Shown here piece after piece: positions 30,710 through 42,292 of a stretch of DNA of 64,000 nucleotides (its first letter is position 1; the number at the start of each line of letters is the position of its first letter). The translations under genes were made by a program, and so were the position numbers. The DNA lies in NCBI RefSeq assembly GCF_003852545.1, contig NZ_QAJR01000011.1:1014-65013 (forward strand), given 5' to 3'. The notes under the pieces are model-generated. The model did no database searches. It saw nothing but the letters and a program-made list of their open reading frames with translations, and was not told the origin of the DNA. This DNA is from Acidovorax sp. FJL06 (lineage in GTDB: Bacteria > Pseudomonadota > Gammaproteobacteria > Burkholderiales > Burkholderiaceae_C).

Positions 30710-31566
30710 ATGAAGCGACTTAGGGAAATCGGCCTCTTGCGCTTGTTGGCTATAGGGTTGCTGCTATGTTTCGTGCAGCAACCGGCCCGGGCCGACCTGT
30801 GGGCGCATGTGGACGAGCGCGGGGTGACGCATTTCGCCGCCGAGCAGGTCGATGCGCGCTACCAGCTGTTTTTCCGTGGCAACGATTTCGACTCCACCCG
30901 TGACATGCCGGCCTCCGGGCAGGCCATGCCCTACGCCTTGCCGGCCGCGGGCGCGCGCCTGCTGGCTTTTTTTGACATTGCACCCGACTACAAGCGGGTC
31001 AAGCACCACCTGCGTGCCGCCTCTGCCCGGCATGGCGTGGACTACGAGCTGCTGCAGGCCGTGATCGCCACCGAATCCGGCTTTGACGCCACGGCCGTGT
31101 CTCCCAAGGGCGCCGTGGGCCTGATGCAGGTGATGCCCGCCACGGCCAACCGCTTTGGCGTGAGCAGTGACGCCCGGCGCACGGTGGAACAAAAGCTGGC
31201 CGACCCCGCCGTGAATGTGCCCACGGGCACCCGCTACCTGCGCCACCTGCTTGACCTGTTCCCGGGCCGCATGGACCTGGCCGTGGCCGCCTACAACGCG
31301 GGCGAAGGCGCGGTGCAAAAGGCGGGCAACCAGATTCCGGCCTTCAAGGAAACCCAGAACTACGTGCGCACCGTGCTGGGCCTGTATGCCCAGCTCAAAC
31401 CGCCGGCCCCCGTGCTGGCCCAGCGCGCCATGCCGGGCCGGGTGCGCATGGAACTGGCGGGGGGCGCACAGCACCGGGGCAACCTGCCGCCCGCGCGTGT
31501 GGCCCCACCCCATGGCGCGCCCCCGGGGGCGCTTGAAACCCTACCGATACCGACGATTCCGAACGA

Positions 31567-31570
<4 letters not shown>
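30710..31570 (+). CDS. Lytic transglycosylase (SLT domain) between parE and parC
   Basis: A 286-residue exported murein lytic transglycosylase. A signal peptide (about 1-28, ending QPARADLW) is followed by a DUF4124-like short repeat region ([16 protein letters not shown]) and, at about residues 95-230, the SLT domain: [18 protein letters not shown] with catalytic Glu122, [18 protein letters not shown], and the AYNAGEGAV motif. The gene begins 24 bp after parE and its TGA overlaps the parC ATG by 4 bases, so a cell-wall enzyme is translationally coupled to topoisomerase IV. Confidence 0.92.
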
Positions 31571-33933
<2,363 letters not shown>

Positions 33934-33956
33934 GCCGTCCACGGAATTTGGCCAAG

Positions 33957-33983
33957 AAACCACCCGTCCGGGTGGTTTTTTTA
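33957..33983 (+). terminator. Intrinsic terminator of the parE-parC operon
   Basis: AACCACCCG / CGGGTGGTT stem with a two-base loop, followed by a T run. Confidence 0.92.
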
Positions 33984-34223
33984 TTGCCGTCGCATTCCAC
34001 GGGTTGCCACGGATTGGACGAAATACCGGAACGGGCGCACCATATGTAAGAAATTGTCTGTGTGGCCGCAGGGGGCCATGTGTGGGGGGGCATGCCGTTG
34101 GCAAGGTGCTGCGCCCAGCGGCAGTGGGTTGCAGCCCGCTGCAGCCCGCCGCAGGTCAGGCAGACAGGCACGCAAGCCGGCCGGCGCTCAGGCGCTGGCT
34201 TTCCCGGACAACGCCAGGAGACC

Positions 34224-35987
34224 ATGATGTTCCAACGCATCCGCATTGCCCAGAAACTGTGGCTCGCCGTGATCTTCATCGTGGTCATGCTGGCCAGCGT
34301 GGTGGGGTTCTCGGCCTACCGCTCGGCCCAGGTGCAGGCCGAGGCCGACGTGGTCTCCCGCGAGATGCAGAACCGTGTCGGGGCGGCCATCCGCTGGGCG
34401 GGGCTGACCGAGACCAACGCCGCCCGCACCCAGGCGCTGATCGTGAGCAGTGATCCAGCGGTCGAGGCCGAGTTCAAGGACGTGATCGCGGCCACCTCGG
34501 CGCAGATCACCGAGGTGCAGAAATCGCTGGAGGGCATGGCCCTGTCCGATGCCGACAAGGCGCAGATGGCCAAGATCGCCGAGGCCCGCAAGACCATGAT
34601 CGACCTGCGGGGCAAGGCCCGCCAGCTCAAGGCCGATGGCAAGGCCGACGAGGCCGTCACCCTGGTCAAGCAGACCTACAACCCCGCTGTGGCCACCTAC
34701 CTCCAGTCCCTGCGCAGCTTTGTGGAGCTGCAGCAGAGCACCGCGCAAACCCGCCTGGCCGAGATGGCGGCGTCGCGCATGCTCACGGTGAAGATCGCGG
34801 CCGTGGCCGTGGCGGCGCTGCTTGCCGCCATCATTGCGGGCGCCTACTACCTCATCGGCAGCATCCAGCGCCCGCTGGCGCAGGCCAATGACCTGGCCGC
34901 CAAGATCGCGGCGGGCGACCTGAGTGCGCAGGGCGCGGTCACGCGCGGCGATGAGTTTGGCGACCTGCTGCGCTCGCAGTACGCGATGAGCGATTCGCTC
35001 GGGCGCATGGTGCACCAGGTGCGCCAGAGCACCGACAGCATCGCCATCGCCAGCGCCGAGATCGCCACCGGCAACCATGACCTGTCGGCACGCACCGAGC
35101 AAACGTCCAGCAACCTGCAGGAAACGGCAGCGGCCATGGAGGAGTTCACCAGCACCATTGCGCAAAGCGCCAGCAGCGCGCGCCAGGCCAGCACCCTGGC
35201 GGCCAGCGCCACGGGCGTGGCCGAGCGGGGCGGCACGGTGGTGACGCAGGTGGTCACGACCATGGAGGACATCAACCACAGCAGCAAGAAGATCAACGAC
35301 ATCATCGGCGTGATCGACTCCATTGCGTTCCAGACCAACATCCTCGCACTCAACGCCGCCGTGGAGGCCGCCCGTGCGGGCGAGCAGGGCCGGGGCTTTG
35401 CCGTGGTGGCCAGCGAGGTGCGCAACCTTGCGCAGCGCAGTGCCGAGGCGGCCAAGGAGATCAAGGCGCTGATCGGAGCCTCGGTCGAGAAGGTGGAAAC
35501 CGGCACCCGCCTGGTGGCCGATGCCGGAACGACCATGGCCGACATCGTGCGCTCGGTGCAGAGCGTGACGGACATGATCGGTGAGATCACGGCGGCCTCG
35601 TCCGAGCAGAGCGCGGGCATCTCGCAGGTCAACCAGGCCGTGGGCAACTTGGACCAGATGACCCAGCAGAATGCCGCGCTGGTGGAGGAAAGCGCCGCCG
35701 CCGCGCAAAGCCTGCGCGAGCAGGCCGAACACCTGGCGCAGGTGGTGTCGGTGTTCAAGGTCAATGGCACGGCCTATGGCAGCATGGAGCCGCCGGTGCG
35801 TGCGGCGCACACGCCTGCGCCCCCGGCCCAGAGGGCGCCTTCTGCCTCAGCCAAGCCTGACGGCGCGGGCAAGCCGGGCACCCCGCGTACCCCGCGCATT
35901 GCCCAGGGGAGCAGCAAGTCCGCCAAGGCCAAAGCCCCTGCGCCGGCCTTGGCCCAGGGGGCGGAGGAGGACTGGGAGTCGTTCTGA
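34224..35987 (+). CDS. Methyl-accepting chemotaxis protein
   Basis: A 587-residue Tsr-type chemoreceptor: membrane segment 1 (about 12-32), a periplasmic four-helix-bundle sensor domain (about 33-195), membrane segment 2 (about 196-218), a HAMP domain, and a cytoplasmic signalling domain with hairpin tip [34 protein letters not shown]. An Ala/Pro-rich linker of about 60 residues ends in the pentapeptide DWESF, resembling the CheR/CheB-tethering NWETF tail of E. coli receptors. AGGAG lies just before tandem ATGs at 34224 and 34227. The ligand is unknown; no chemotaxis operon is nearby. Confidence 0.9.
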   Translation: MMFQRIRIAQKLWLAVIFIVVMLASVVGFSAYRSAQVQAEADVVSREMQNRVGAAIRWAGLTETNAARTQALIVSSDPAVEAEFKDVIAATSAQITEVQKSLEGMALSDADKAQMAKIAEARKTMIDLRGKARQLKADGKADEAVTLVKQTYNPAVATYLQSLRSFVELQQSTAQTRLAEMAASRMLTVKIAAVAVAALLAAIIAGAYYLIGSIQRPLAQANDLAAKIAAGDLSAQGAVTRGDEFGDLLRSQYAMSDSLGRMVHQVRQSTDSIAIASAEIATGNHDLSARTEQTSSNLQETAAAMEEFTSTIAQSASSARQASTLAASATGVAERGGTVVTQVVTTMEDINHSSKKINDIIGVIDSIAFQTNILALNAAVEAARAGEQGRGFAVVASEVRNLAQRSAEAAKEIKALIGASVEKVETGTRLVADAGTTMADIVRSVQSVTDMIGEITAASSEQSAGISQVNQAVGNLDQMTQQNAALVEESAAAAQSLREQAEHLAQVVSVFKVNGTAYGSMEPPVRAAHTPAPPAQRAPSASAKPDGAGKPGTPRTPRIAQGSSKSAKAKAPAPALAQGAEEDWESF

Positions 35988-36020
35988 CTCTGCGGCGGTA
36001 CAGGCCTGGCCTGAGGGCGG

Positions 36021-37169
36021 TCAGCGGATGAAGCCCTGCTTGCCTCCGAGGGCGACCAGTTCGACGAAATTGCTCCCGCTGTTTTGCCGCTGCCCAAACT
36101 GGAGAGGGAAGCCGCCCAGATCCAGGGTGCCCATGTTTTTTATGGCCTCGATCAGCTTGTCGCGCTCGGACTTGCCGGGCACCTTGCGCAGCGTGGCCAC
36201 CAGGGCCTTGGCTGCGATGAAGCCTTCCAGGCCGAGGAAGGAAACATCCGATTTCTTGTCCAGGGCCGTGTCCACATACTCGCTGGCCACGGGGGCCTTG
36301 CGGGCGTCGTAGGGAAACGGCACGACCTGGGAGATGCCGATCCCGGCACCGGCTTCGCCCAGCGCGTCGCGCAGTGCGTTGGCATCCACCACCGACAGGG
36401 TTCGGAGCGCGGTGGTTCTGTGCGCCTGGGATTGCTGGCGCCAGGCGCGCACGAAGGCCGCCGCCGAGGTCTGGGTCAGCACCAGGATGATTCCGGATGG
36501 CTGGATGCCCTTGAGGGACTCGACGGCTGCCGCCACCCCCGCACTGTTGCGGGCGATATCCGCCGTGCCCGCCAACGCCAGGCCACGGCGCGACAGGGCC
36601 CTGCGCACGCCTTCCAGGCCCTCGGTGCCAAAGGCGTCGTTCTGGTACACGGCGGCGATGCGGTCGATGCCCACCTGGGTGAGTTGTGTGACCAGCGCCT
36701 CGGTTTCCTCGTAGTAGCTGGCCCGGGTGTGCCAGACGTTGGGGCTGAAGGGGTTGCGCAGGGATTCCGCACCGGTCACGGGAGAGAACAGTGGGATACC
36801 CGATTTGTTGATGATGGGCAGGGCGGCCTGGGTGGTGGCGGTGCCGAAAAAACCGAACAATGCGTGCACGCCCTCGGTCTGTATCAGGCGCTGCGCGTTG
36901 TCGGCGCAGCGTTCGGGCTGGTAGCCGTCGTCCAGGCTGATGAGCTTCACTTTTCTGCCCTGGATGCCGCCCTGGGCATTGGCCTTGTCAAAGCACAGCG
37001 TGGCCCCGGAAATGAAGCGGTGGCTCATGTCTGTCGAGGGGCCGGACAGGGCGGCAGACAGGCCGAGCTTGATTTCTTCGCCCTGGGCATGCACCCAGGG
37101 GGCATGCAGGGCCGCGCTTGCTGCAGCGAGCTGTGTCAGTACGGTTCGGCGGTTGGGTGCTCTTCTCAT
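36021..37169 (-). CDS. Periplasmic type 1 substrate-binding protein, Fur-regulated
   Basis: A 382-residue solute receptor of the branched-chain amino-acid/ANF type. The N-terminal NRRTVLTQLAAASAALHAPW.. looks like a Tat signal with a twin arginine. The mature protein has IKLGLSAALSGPSTDMSHRF, GIQGRKVKLISLDDGYQPERC, GFFGTATTQAALPI and the lobe-linking VYQNDAFG typical of LivK-like receptors. No ABC permease or ATPase gene is close. A near-perfect Fur box sits 10 bp upstream of the ATG, so it is expected to be iron-repressed, which is unusual for this family. The ligand may be an iron-related compound; this is inference. Confidence 0.87.
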   Translation of the reverse strand: MRRAPNRRTVLTQLAAASAALHAPWVHAQGEEIKLGLSAALSGPSTDMSHRFISGATLCFDKANAQGGIQGRKVKLISLDDGYQPERCADNAQRLIQTEGVHALFGFFGTATTQAALPIINKSGIPLFSPVTGAESLRNPFSPNVWHTRASYYEETEALVTQLTQVGIDRIAAVYQNDAFGTEGLEGVRRALSRRGLALAGTADIARNSAGVAAAVESLKGIQPSGIILVLTQTSAAAFVRAWRQQSQAHRTTALRTLSVVDANALRDALGEAGAGIGISQVVPFPYDARKAPVASEYVDTALDKKSDVSFLGLEGFIAAKALVATLRKVPGKSERDKLIEAIKNMGTLDLGGFPLQFGQRQNSGSNFVELVALGGKQGFIR

Positions 37170-37178
37170 TGTGCGGTC

Positions 37179-37205
37179 AATAAATGAAAATGATTCTCAT
37201 TTATT
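37179..37205 (-). promoter_or_regulatory. Fur box
   Basis: AATAAATGA-AAATGATTC-TCATTTATT: a perfect 9+9 inverted repeat around a 9-base centre, holding the overlapping heptamers of the Fur consensus (GAAAATGATTCTCATT). It ends 10 bp before the start of the substrate-binding protein gene, where a bound repressor would block its promoter or early elongation. Confidence 0.85.
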
Positions 37206-37366
37206 GTAACCGTGAGTGCTGCAGCAATACGGGAAAACCCGGCATGCAGAGCCCTCTTTGGCAGAAATTTTTCTGCCTGCGCAGCACAAGCCCAAACGCC
37301 TGGAGCGCTGCAGGGCTGTGTTGCGTGATCCCTGCAGCGCTTGGGGCTCTCTCCGCCCCTACGGCG

Positions 37367-37825
37367 TCAGGCCAGTTCCGCGATCAGTTCGATTTCCACG
37401 CAGGCGCCCATGGGCACCTGCGCCACGCCAAAGGCACTGCGCGCATGCACGCCCTTGTCGCCAAACACCTGGCCCAGCAGCTCGCTGGCGCCGTTGGTCA
37501 CCAGGTGCTGCTCGGTGAAGTCGCCGGTCGAGTTGACGAGGCTCATCACCTTCACGATGCGCTGCACGCGGTTGAGGTCGCCGCCGGTGGCAGCATGCAG
37601 CGTGCCCATGAGGTCGATGGCCACGGCGCGCGCGGCGGCCTTGCCTTCTTCGGTGCCGATGTCGCGGCCGAACTGTGCAGCCCAGGGCTTGCCGTCCTTG
37701 CGGGCGATGTGGCCGGAGAGGAACACCAGGTTGCCGGTCTGCACATAGGGCACGTAGGCCGCAGCAGGCACCGACACGGGGGGCAGGGTGATGTTGAGTT
37801 CTTTCAGCTTGTCGTAAACGCTCAT
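37367..37825 (-). CDS. RidA family protein
   Basis: A 152-residue YjgF/YER057c/UK114 protein of the longer RidA subgroup. The family core is seen in VPYVQTGNLVFLSGHIARKDGKP, the GKAAARAVAIDLMGTLHAATGG stretch and the C-terminal ARSAFGVAQVPMGACVEIELIAE, including the conserved Arg before the trimer-interface residues. Such proteins deaminate reactive enamine/imine intermediates of PLP enzymes or have related roles. The gene starts at MSVYDKLKELNI and stands alone, divergent from comEC. Confidence 0.92.
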   Translation of the reverse strand: MSVYDKLKELNITLPPVSVPAAAYVPYVQTGNLVFLSGHIARKDGKPWAAQFGRDIGTEEGKAAARAVAIDLMGTLHAATGGDLNRVQRIVKVMSLVNSTGDFTEQHLVTNGASELLGQVFGDKGVHARSAFGVAQVPMGACVEIELIAELA

Positions 37826-37967
37826 GGTCTTCCTCGGATTGAAGGGCGGGGTGGAGGGACGGCGAAGAGGGCGGGGAGGGCCCTGGCGCCGGGTGGGGAC
37901 GAGTGTTACACAGCCGTGTGCACCGAATCCAGCCGGCCCGGTGCCGACGCGGCATTAGCATCAGCCC

Positions 37968-40535
37968 ATGTCCGCCATAAGCGCCCCTAATGCCCCCACG
38001 TCGCCCGGCCCCGAAGGCCCGCTCGGGGCGGGTGATCTGCCGCAGCCCGCTGCGCCCTGGCGGCTGCCAGCCCTGCTGCTGGGGGTGGTGGCGGGGGCGG
38101 CGCTGCAGCTGCAGCAGCCCAGCCTGTGGAGCGAAGCCGCCTATGCCGCGCTGCTCTGCGCTGCGCTGGGGGTGGGCTGGGGCGGGCTCGCGGTTGGCAG
38201 CGCACGCCGGTCCGGGGTGGCGCGCGGCGCCCGGTGGCGGGCTGCGGCGTCTGTGGCGCTGGTGTTGGGCGCGGGGGCGCTGGCCATGGCTGCAGTCAGC
38301 GGCTTGCGGGCCTCGGCCTACCTGCAGCAGGGCCTGGCCCCGGCGCTGGAGGGGCAGGACATCCGCGTGACCGGGGTGGTGGCGGCCATGCCGCAGGCCA
38401 ACGAGGCGGGCACCCGGTTGCGCCTGGAGGTGCAGTCCGCGCTTCTCAAAGGTGCACCTGTGCAACTGCCGCCCCAGATCGAGGTCGCCTGGTATGGCGG
38501 TGCCTTCCGGGACGCGGGCGAGCCCGTGGACCTGCAACGCCAGCCCGCCCCGGTGCGCGCGGGCGAGCGCTGGGAGATGACGGTGCGGCTGAAGGCGCCC
38601 CATGGCCTGCGCAACCCCCACGGGTTCGATTTTGAGCTGTGGACCTGGGAGCAAGGCGTGCAGGCCACGGGCTATGTGCGCGCCGGCCCCAAGGACGAGC
38701 CGCCACGGCGCCAGGCCGCCACCTGGCAGCACCCGGTGGAGCAGGCGCGCCAGGCTGTGCGCGATGCCATCCTGGACCGCTTGGGCCGCGGTGCAGACGA
38801 GGCCAGCGACCCGGGCCGTGCACGCATCGCAGGCGTGGTGGCGGCCCTGGTCACGGGCGACCAGCGCGCCATCGACCGTGCGGACTGGGACATCTTCCGC
38901 GCCACGGGCGTGGCGCACCTCATGAGCATTTCGGGGCTGCACATCACGCTGTTTGCTTGGGTTGCGGCTGCCGTGGTGCGCGCCCTGTGGCGGCGTTCCA
39001 CGCGCCTGTGCCTGCGGGTGCCCGCACCGTCGGCAGCGTTGCTGGCCGGGGTCGCGCTGGCCAGCGCCTACGCGCTCTTCAGCGGCTGGGGCGTGCCTGC
39101 GCAGCGCACCGTCATCATGCTGGCCATCGTGGCCCTGCTGCAGTGGCGCGGGCGGCGCTGGCCCTGGCCCCAGGTGTGGCTGCTGGCCTGCGCGGCCGTG
39201 GTGCTGGCCGACCCCTGGGCGCTGGCGCAGGCGGGCTTCTGGCTGAGCTTTGTGGCTGTGGGGGTGCTGTTTGCTACCAATCCGATAGCTGGTAGCGCCC
39301 GTGGGAAGGGCGCTAGCGGCCGATTTTATGCCCTGCTGCAGGAGCAGTGGGTGGTCACGCTGGCGCTTACGCCCCTGAGCCTGCTGCTGTTCGGGCAGAT
39401 CTCGGTGGTGGGCTTTGTGGCCAATCTGGTGGCGATTCCATGGGTCACGCTGGTGGTCACGCCGCTGGCGCTGGGCGGCGTGCTGTGGGGGCCGCTTTGG
39501 AGCCTGGCGGCCTGGAGCCTGCAGCCCCTCACGGTGTGGCTGCAGTGGCTGGCGCAGTGGCCTGGGGCGGTGTTGTTCCTGCCGGCCGCCCCCCTGTGGG
39601 CCGGCGTGGCGGCCGTGGCGGGTGGTGCGTTGCTGGCCATGCGGTGGCCGTGGCGCTTGCGGCTGCTGGCACTGCCCCTGCTGGTGCCGGTGTTTTGGTG
39701 GCAGCCCGCGCGGCCGGCGGCGGGGCAGTTCGAACTGCTGGCGGCCGACATCGGCCAGGGCAACGCGGTGCTGGTGCGCACGGCCACCCACACCCTGCTG
39801 TACGACGCGGGGCCCCGCTTCAGCCGCGAGAGCGACGCGGGCCACCGCGTGCTGGTGCCGCTGCTGCGCGCATTGGGCGAGCGGGTGGATGTGCTGATGC
39901 TCAGCCACCGCGATGCCGACCACACGGGCGGCGCGGCGGCGGTGCTGGCACAGCAACCCCAGGCCGAACTCACCGGGTCCATCGAGGCCGAGCACGTGCT
40001 GCAGGCTCTGCGCCCCGCCAGGCCCTGTCTTGCGGGCCAGCGCTGGGAATGGGACGGCGTCGCTTTCGAGGTGCTGCACCCGCTGGCGGGGGACGATGCC
40101 CCGGCGCCCCGCCCGCCGCGCCCCAACGCGCTGAGCTGCGTGCTGCGCGTGGTGGCGGCCGGGCCCCAGGCGCCGTCGGCCTTGCTGGTGGGGGACATTG
40201 AGGCGCCTCAGGAACAGGCCCTGGTGGCGCGGGGCGCGGCGCTGCAGGCCGACCTGCTGCTGGTGCCCCACCACGGCAGCAAGACCTCTTCATCGCCCGC
40301 CTTGCTGGAGGCGGTCCAGCCCCGCACCGCTTTGGTGCAGGCCGGGTATCGCAACCGCTTCGGGCATCCGGCGCCCGACATCCTGCAGCGCTACCGCGAG
40401 CGCAACATCCGGGTGGTGGAGTCGGCGCGCTGCGGTGCGGCCACCTGGGCGTCCACCGCCCCCGACGCAGTGGCGTGCGAACGCGACACCGGCCGCCGGT
40501 ATTGGCAGCACAGCATGGTGCCACGGAGCGATTGA
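37968..40535 (+). CDS. comEC: DNA internalization competence protein ComEC/Rec2
   Basis: Inner-membrane channel for single-stranded DNA during transformation. The 855-residue product has N-terminal membrane spans and a DUF4131 region (about 30-220), the Competence domain of many spans (about 270-560; ISGLHITLFAWVAAAVVRALW), and a C-terminal metallo-beta-lactamase domain from about 590 with SHRDADHTGG near residue 646. Residues about 435-453 (NPIAGSARGKGASGRFYAL) coincide with a clear copy of the window's dispersed palindromic repeat, inserted in frame within the membrane domain. The full frame stays intact, so the gene is probably functional. Confidence 0.93.
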   Translation: MSAISAPNAPTSPGPEGPLGAGDLPQPAAPWRLPALLLGVVAGAALQLQQPSLWSEAAYAALLCAALGVGWGGLAVGSARRSGVARGARWRAAASVALVLGAGALAMAAVSGLRASAYLQQGLAPALEGQDIRVTGVVAAMPQANEAGTRLRLEVQSALLKGAPVQLPPQIEVAWYGGAFRDAGEPVDLQRQPAPVRAGERWEMTVRLKAPHGLRNPHGFDFELWTWEQGVQATGYVRAGPKDEPPRRQAATWQHPVEQARQAVRDAILDRLGRGADEASDPGRARIAGVVAALVTGDQRAIDRADWDIFRATGVAHLMSISGLHITLFAWVAAAVVRALWRRSTRLCLRVPAPSAALLAGVALASAYALFSGWGVPAQRTVIMLAIVALLQWRGRRWPWPQVWLLACAAVVLADPWALAQAGFWLSFVAVGVLFATNPIAGSARGKGASGRFYALLQEQWVVTLALTPLSLLLFGQISVVGFVANLVAIPWVTLVVTPLALGGVLWGPLWSLAAWSLQPLTVWLQWLAQWPGAVLFLPAAPLWAGVAAVAGGALLAMRWPWRLRLLALPLLVPVFWWQPARPAAGQFELLAADIGQGNAVLVRTATHTLLYDAGPRFSRESDAGHRVLVPLLRALGERVDVLMLSHRDADHTGGAAAVLAQQPQAELTGSIEAEHVLQALRPARPCLAGQRWEWDGVAFEVLHPLAGDDAPAPRPPRPNALSCVLRVVAAGPQAPSALLVGDIEAPQEQALVARGAALQADLLLVPHHGSKTSSSPALLEAVQPRTALVQAGYRNRFGHPAPDILQRYRERNIRVVESARCGAATWASTAPDAVACERDTGRRYWQHSMVPRSD
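39272..39327 (+). repeat. Dispersed palindromic repeat inserted in frame in comEC
   Basis: TGCTACCAATCCGATAGCTG, GTAGCGCCCGT, loop, AAGGGCGCT, AGCGGCC, then ATTTT. It matches the intergenic copies block by block, with CGATAGCTGGTAGCGC nearly identical to the 27108 copy. It encodes about 18 residues of ComEC. Confidence 0.75.
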
Positions 40536-40622
40536 TTCCGAAAGCATGGCGCAGCGTGCCCAGGGGCTGTTGCCACAGGGGCGGGCGCACAACTTGCTAT
40601 CCTGTTTCCAGGAGGCCCGTTC

Positions 40623-42134
40623 ATGCAGAAATTTGACGAGATGTACGCCATGCTGCCTTTCGATGGCAGCGATGTGCGGGAACACTACAAGCGCTATGCG
40701 CAGTGGTTGAGCAAACAGCCCCCTGACGTGATGCAGGCCCGCCGGGCCGAAGCCGAGATGATCTTCCGGCGCGTGGGCATCACCTTTGCGGTCTATGGCG
40801 CCAAGGACGAGGGCGGCGCGGGCAACGAGCGGCTGATCCCGTTCGACCTGATCCCCCGCATCATCCCGGCCCACGAATGGGCCAGCATGCAGCAGGGGCT
40901 GGTGCAGCGGGTCACGGCGCTCAACCGCTTCATCCACGATGTGTACCACGGCCAGGACATCATCCGCGCCGGCATTGTGCCCGCCGACCTCATCGTGGGC
41001 AACGCCCAGTACCGGCCCGAAATGGCCGGGCTGCATGTGCCGCAGAACATCTATGCGCACATCGCCGGCATCGACATCGTGCGCGCCCCCGATGCCCAGG
41101 GCAACGGCGAGTACTACGTGCTGGAGGACAACCTGCGCGTGCCCAGCGGCGTGAGCTACATGCTGGAAAACCGCAAGATGATGATGCGGCTCTTCCCCGA
41201 GCTGTTCAGCCTGCACAAGGTGGCGCCCGTGGCGCATTACCCCGACATGCTGCTCGAAACCCTGCGCGCCAGCGCCCCGGCCGCAGCCGACGAGCCCACC
41301 GTGGTGGTGCTCACGCCCGGCATGCACAACAGCGCGTACTTCGAACATGCCTTCCTGGCCCAGCAGATGGGCGTGGAGCTGGTCGAGGGGCAGGACCTGG
41401 TCGTCAAGGACAAGTTCGTCTACATGCGCACCACGCGCGGCCTGCAGCGCGTGGACGTGATCTACCGCCGCGTGGACGACGACTTCCTCGACCCGCAGGT
41501 CTTCCGCCGCAATTCCACGCTGGGCTGCTACGGCCTCATGGAAGCCTACCGGGCCGGCAACGTGGGCATCTGCAACGCCGTGGGCACGGGCGTGGCCGAC
41601 GACAAATCGGTCTATCCCTATGTGCCCGAGATGATCCGCTTTTACCTGGGCGAGGAGCCCATCCTCAAGAACGTGCCCACCTGGATGTGCCGCAAGCCCG
41701 ACGACCTGCAGCATGTGCTGGCCCACCTGAAGGACCTGGTGGTCAAGGAGGTGCATGGCGCGGGCGGCTACGGCATGCTCATCGGCCCGGCGGCCACGCA
41801 GGCCGAGATCGAGGACTTCCGCCGTGCGCTGATCGCCAACCCGGCGGGCTATATCGCACAGCCCACGCTCAGCCTGTCGAGCTGCCCCACCTATGTGGAG
41901 AGCGGCATTGCGCCGCGCCACATCGACCTGCGCCCCTTCGTGCTCAGCGGGCGCGAGGTGCAGATGGCCGCTGGCGGCCTCACGCGCGTGGCGCTGCAGG
42001 AGGGCTCGCTGGTGGTCAATTCTTCTCAGGGCGGCGGCACCAAGGACACCTGGGTGCTGGGCGAGGGCGCGTCTCCCGCCCATCCCCAGGCCGTGCCATC
42101 CCAGTCGCAAAGCCAATCGCAAGGGAGCCTCTGA
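40623..42134 (+). CDS. Circularly permuted type 2 ATP-grasp protein
   Basis: A 503-residue protein of the circularly permuted ATP-grasp family, opening MQKFDEMYAMLPFDGSDVREHY, with ENLRVPSGVSYMLENRK-like sequence (here EDNLRVPSGVSYMLENRK), ELVEGQDLVVKDKFVYMRTT, DVIYRRVDDDFLDP and, near the C-terminus, VVNSSQGGGTKDTWVL, the usual family signatures. It is generally encoded next to an alpha-E domain gene, as here, and the pair is thought to make or ligate a peptide of unknown nature. AGGAGG lies before the ATG. Confidence 0.9.
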   Translation: MQKFDEMYAMLPFDGSDVREHYKRYAQWLSKQPPDVMQARRAEAEMIFRRVGITFAVYGAKDEGGAGNERLIPFDLIPRIIPAHEWASMQQGLVQRVTALNRFIHDVYHGQDIIRAGIVPADLIVGNAQYRPEMAGLHVPQNIYAHIAGIDIVRAPDAQGNGEYYVLEDNLRVPSGVSYMLENRKMMMRLFPELFSLHKVAPVAHYPDMLLETLRASAPAAADEPTVVVLTPGMHNSAYFEHAFLAQQMGVELVEGQDLVVKDKFVYMRTTRGLQRVDVIYRRVDDDFLDPQVFRRNSTLGCYGLMEAYRAGNVGICNAVGTGVADDKSVYPYVPEMIRFYLGEEPILKNVPTWMCRKPDDLQHVLAHLKDLVVKEVHGAGGYGMLIGPAATQAEIEDFRRALIANPAGYIAQPTLSLSSCPTYVESGIAPRHIDLRPFVLSGREVQMAAGGLTRVALQEGSLVVNSSQGGGTKDTWVLGEGASPAHPQAVPSQSQSQSQGSL

Positions 42135-42136
42135 AT

Positions 42137-42292
42137 ATGCTGAGCCGCACTGCCGACCATCTGTTCTGGATGTCCCGCTACACCGAGCGGGCAGAAAAGG
42201 TCCATGCCATGGGACTTTCGATACAACACCGCGGGTGTGCGCAGCACGCACGGGGTTTTCTGCCCTGTTCGATCAAGGAGGCCGCATGCTGA
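42137..42292 (+). pseudogene. Truncated duplicate of the alpha-E gene start
   Basis: A 51-codon frame whose first 20 residues (MLSRTADHLFWMSRYTERAE) are identical to the start of the downstream alpha-E protein; after that the sequence turns into unrelated residues and a stop that overlaps the next gene's ATG. The nucleotide repeat is 62 bp (42137-42198 against 42286-42347) with two differences. The segment in between holds GGGCAGAAAA and TTTTCTGCCC in inverted order. It is best read as a partial tandem duplication rather than a working gene, though it could be translated as a short upstream peptide. Confidence 0.7.

Noticed and set aside
34062-34223. Longer N-terminus for the chemoreceptor (in-frame start at 34062)
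   Set aside because: It would put about 54 residues of non-hydrophobic sequence before the first membrane segment, and AGGAG stands directly before the ATG at 34224.
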